DNA from: Jeotgalibaca porci
GTDB lineage: Bacteria; Bacillota; Bacilli; Lactobacillales; Aerococcaceae
NCBI RefSeq assembly: GCF_011299095.1
Contig: NZ_CP049889.1
Coordinates: 1,092,501-1,156,500 of the forward strand
Length of the DNA stretch: 64,000 bases
Reading direction: 5' to 3'
The position numbers were made by a program, and so were the translations under genes. Positions 63,971 to 64,000 of this stretch are shown piece by piece; position 1 is the stretch's first letter; the number at the start of each line of letters is the position of its first letter. The notes under the pieces were generated by a model. The model saw only the letters and a list, made by a program, of their open reading frames with translations. It was not told the DNA's origin and ran no database searches.

Positions 63971-64000
63971 AACTTAACATTTAAAGGTTTGATTGAAAAA

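Overview
The window looks like chromosome from a motile, low-to-moderate-GC Gram-positive of the Lactobacillales, most like the Carnobacteriaceae. Evidence: Bacillus/Lactobacillales-type Shine-Dalgarno sites, a serine T-box on serS, an SpxB-type pyruvate oxidase, PTS trehalose uptake, a parAB/rsmG/mnmEG replication-origin neighbourhood, and a Gram-positive flagellar operon with SigD/FliA. Genus placement is inference; no rRNA or tRNA gene is present.

Layout. 1-5.3 kb: partial msrA, serS with T-box, then a D,D-carboxypeptidase next to a VanRS-like two-component system. 5.3-14.3 kb: guaB, the DEAD-box helicase gene dbpA, a DUF1129 membrane protein, ychF, DUF951, parB, parA/soj, rsmG and a lipoprotein, all on the minus strand. 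Two unusual palindromic DNA elements lie between genes here: a ~100-bp nested palindrome after guaB and an 8-loop, exactly 50-bp-period hairpin array after dbpA. 14.3-21.4 kb (plus strand): an ABC importer of the PotABCD type, an adenine deaminase and an MTA/SAH-deaminase-type amidohydrolase; upstream is a pair of inverted PurR-like boxes with Bacillus-type spacing, so the importer is probably part of purine salvage. 21.5-28.4 kb: a chemoreceptor with a SigD-type promoter, an ABC exporter, a LexA-controlled Y-family polymerase with a YolD-like partner, and an aldo/keto reductase. 28.5-33.3 kb: a cupin protein, a second DEAD-box helicase, pyruvate oxidase and a broken second copy of the cupin gene. 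33.3-36.7 kb: mnmG-mnmE with an attenuator-like leader. 36.9-43.3 kb: trehalose regulon (treR, treC-type hydrolase, treP) with a TreR operator and cre, plus a DUF1275 protein and a GerMN lipoprotein.

43.3-64.0 kb: one long minus-strand flagellar operon running flgB-flgC-fliE-fliF-fliG-fliH-fliI-fliJ-fliK-flgD-(TIGR02530)-flgE-flbD-motA-motB-fliL-fliO-fliP-fliQ-fliR-flhB-flhA-fliA-two rod/hook-like genes, followed closely by an FtsE-like ATPase and an ATP-grasp ligase. fliM, fliN/fliY, flhF and flhG are not in it. The FtsE-like gene appears frameshifted near its 3' end: the family-like tail is in the -1 frame.

The most notable observations are the PurR-box/ABC importer/deaminase module, the 50-bp hairpin family at two loci, the FtsE-like/ATP-grasp pair with its frameshift, and the mnmE leader. 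I do not see CRISPR, prophage, integrase or transposase genes. Nothing here can be declared a new defence or biosynthetic system from sequence alone.
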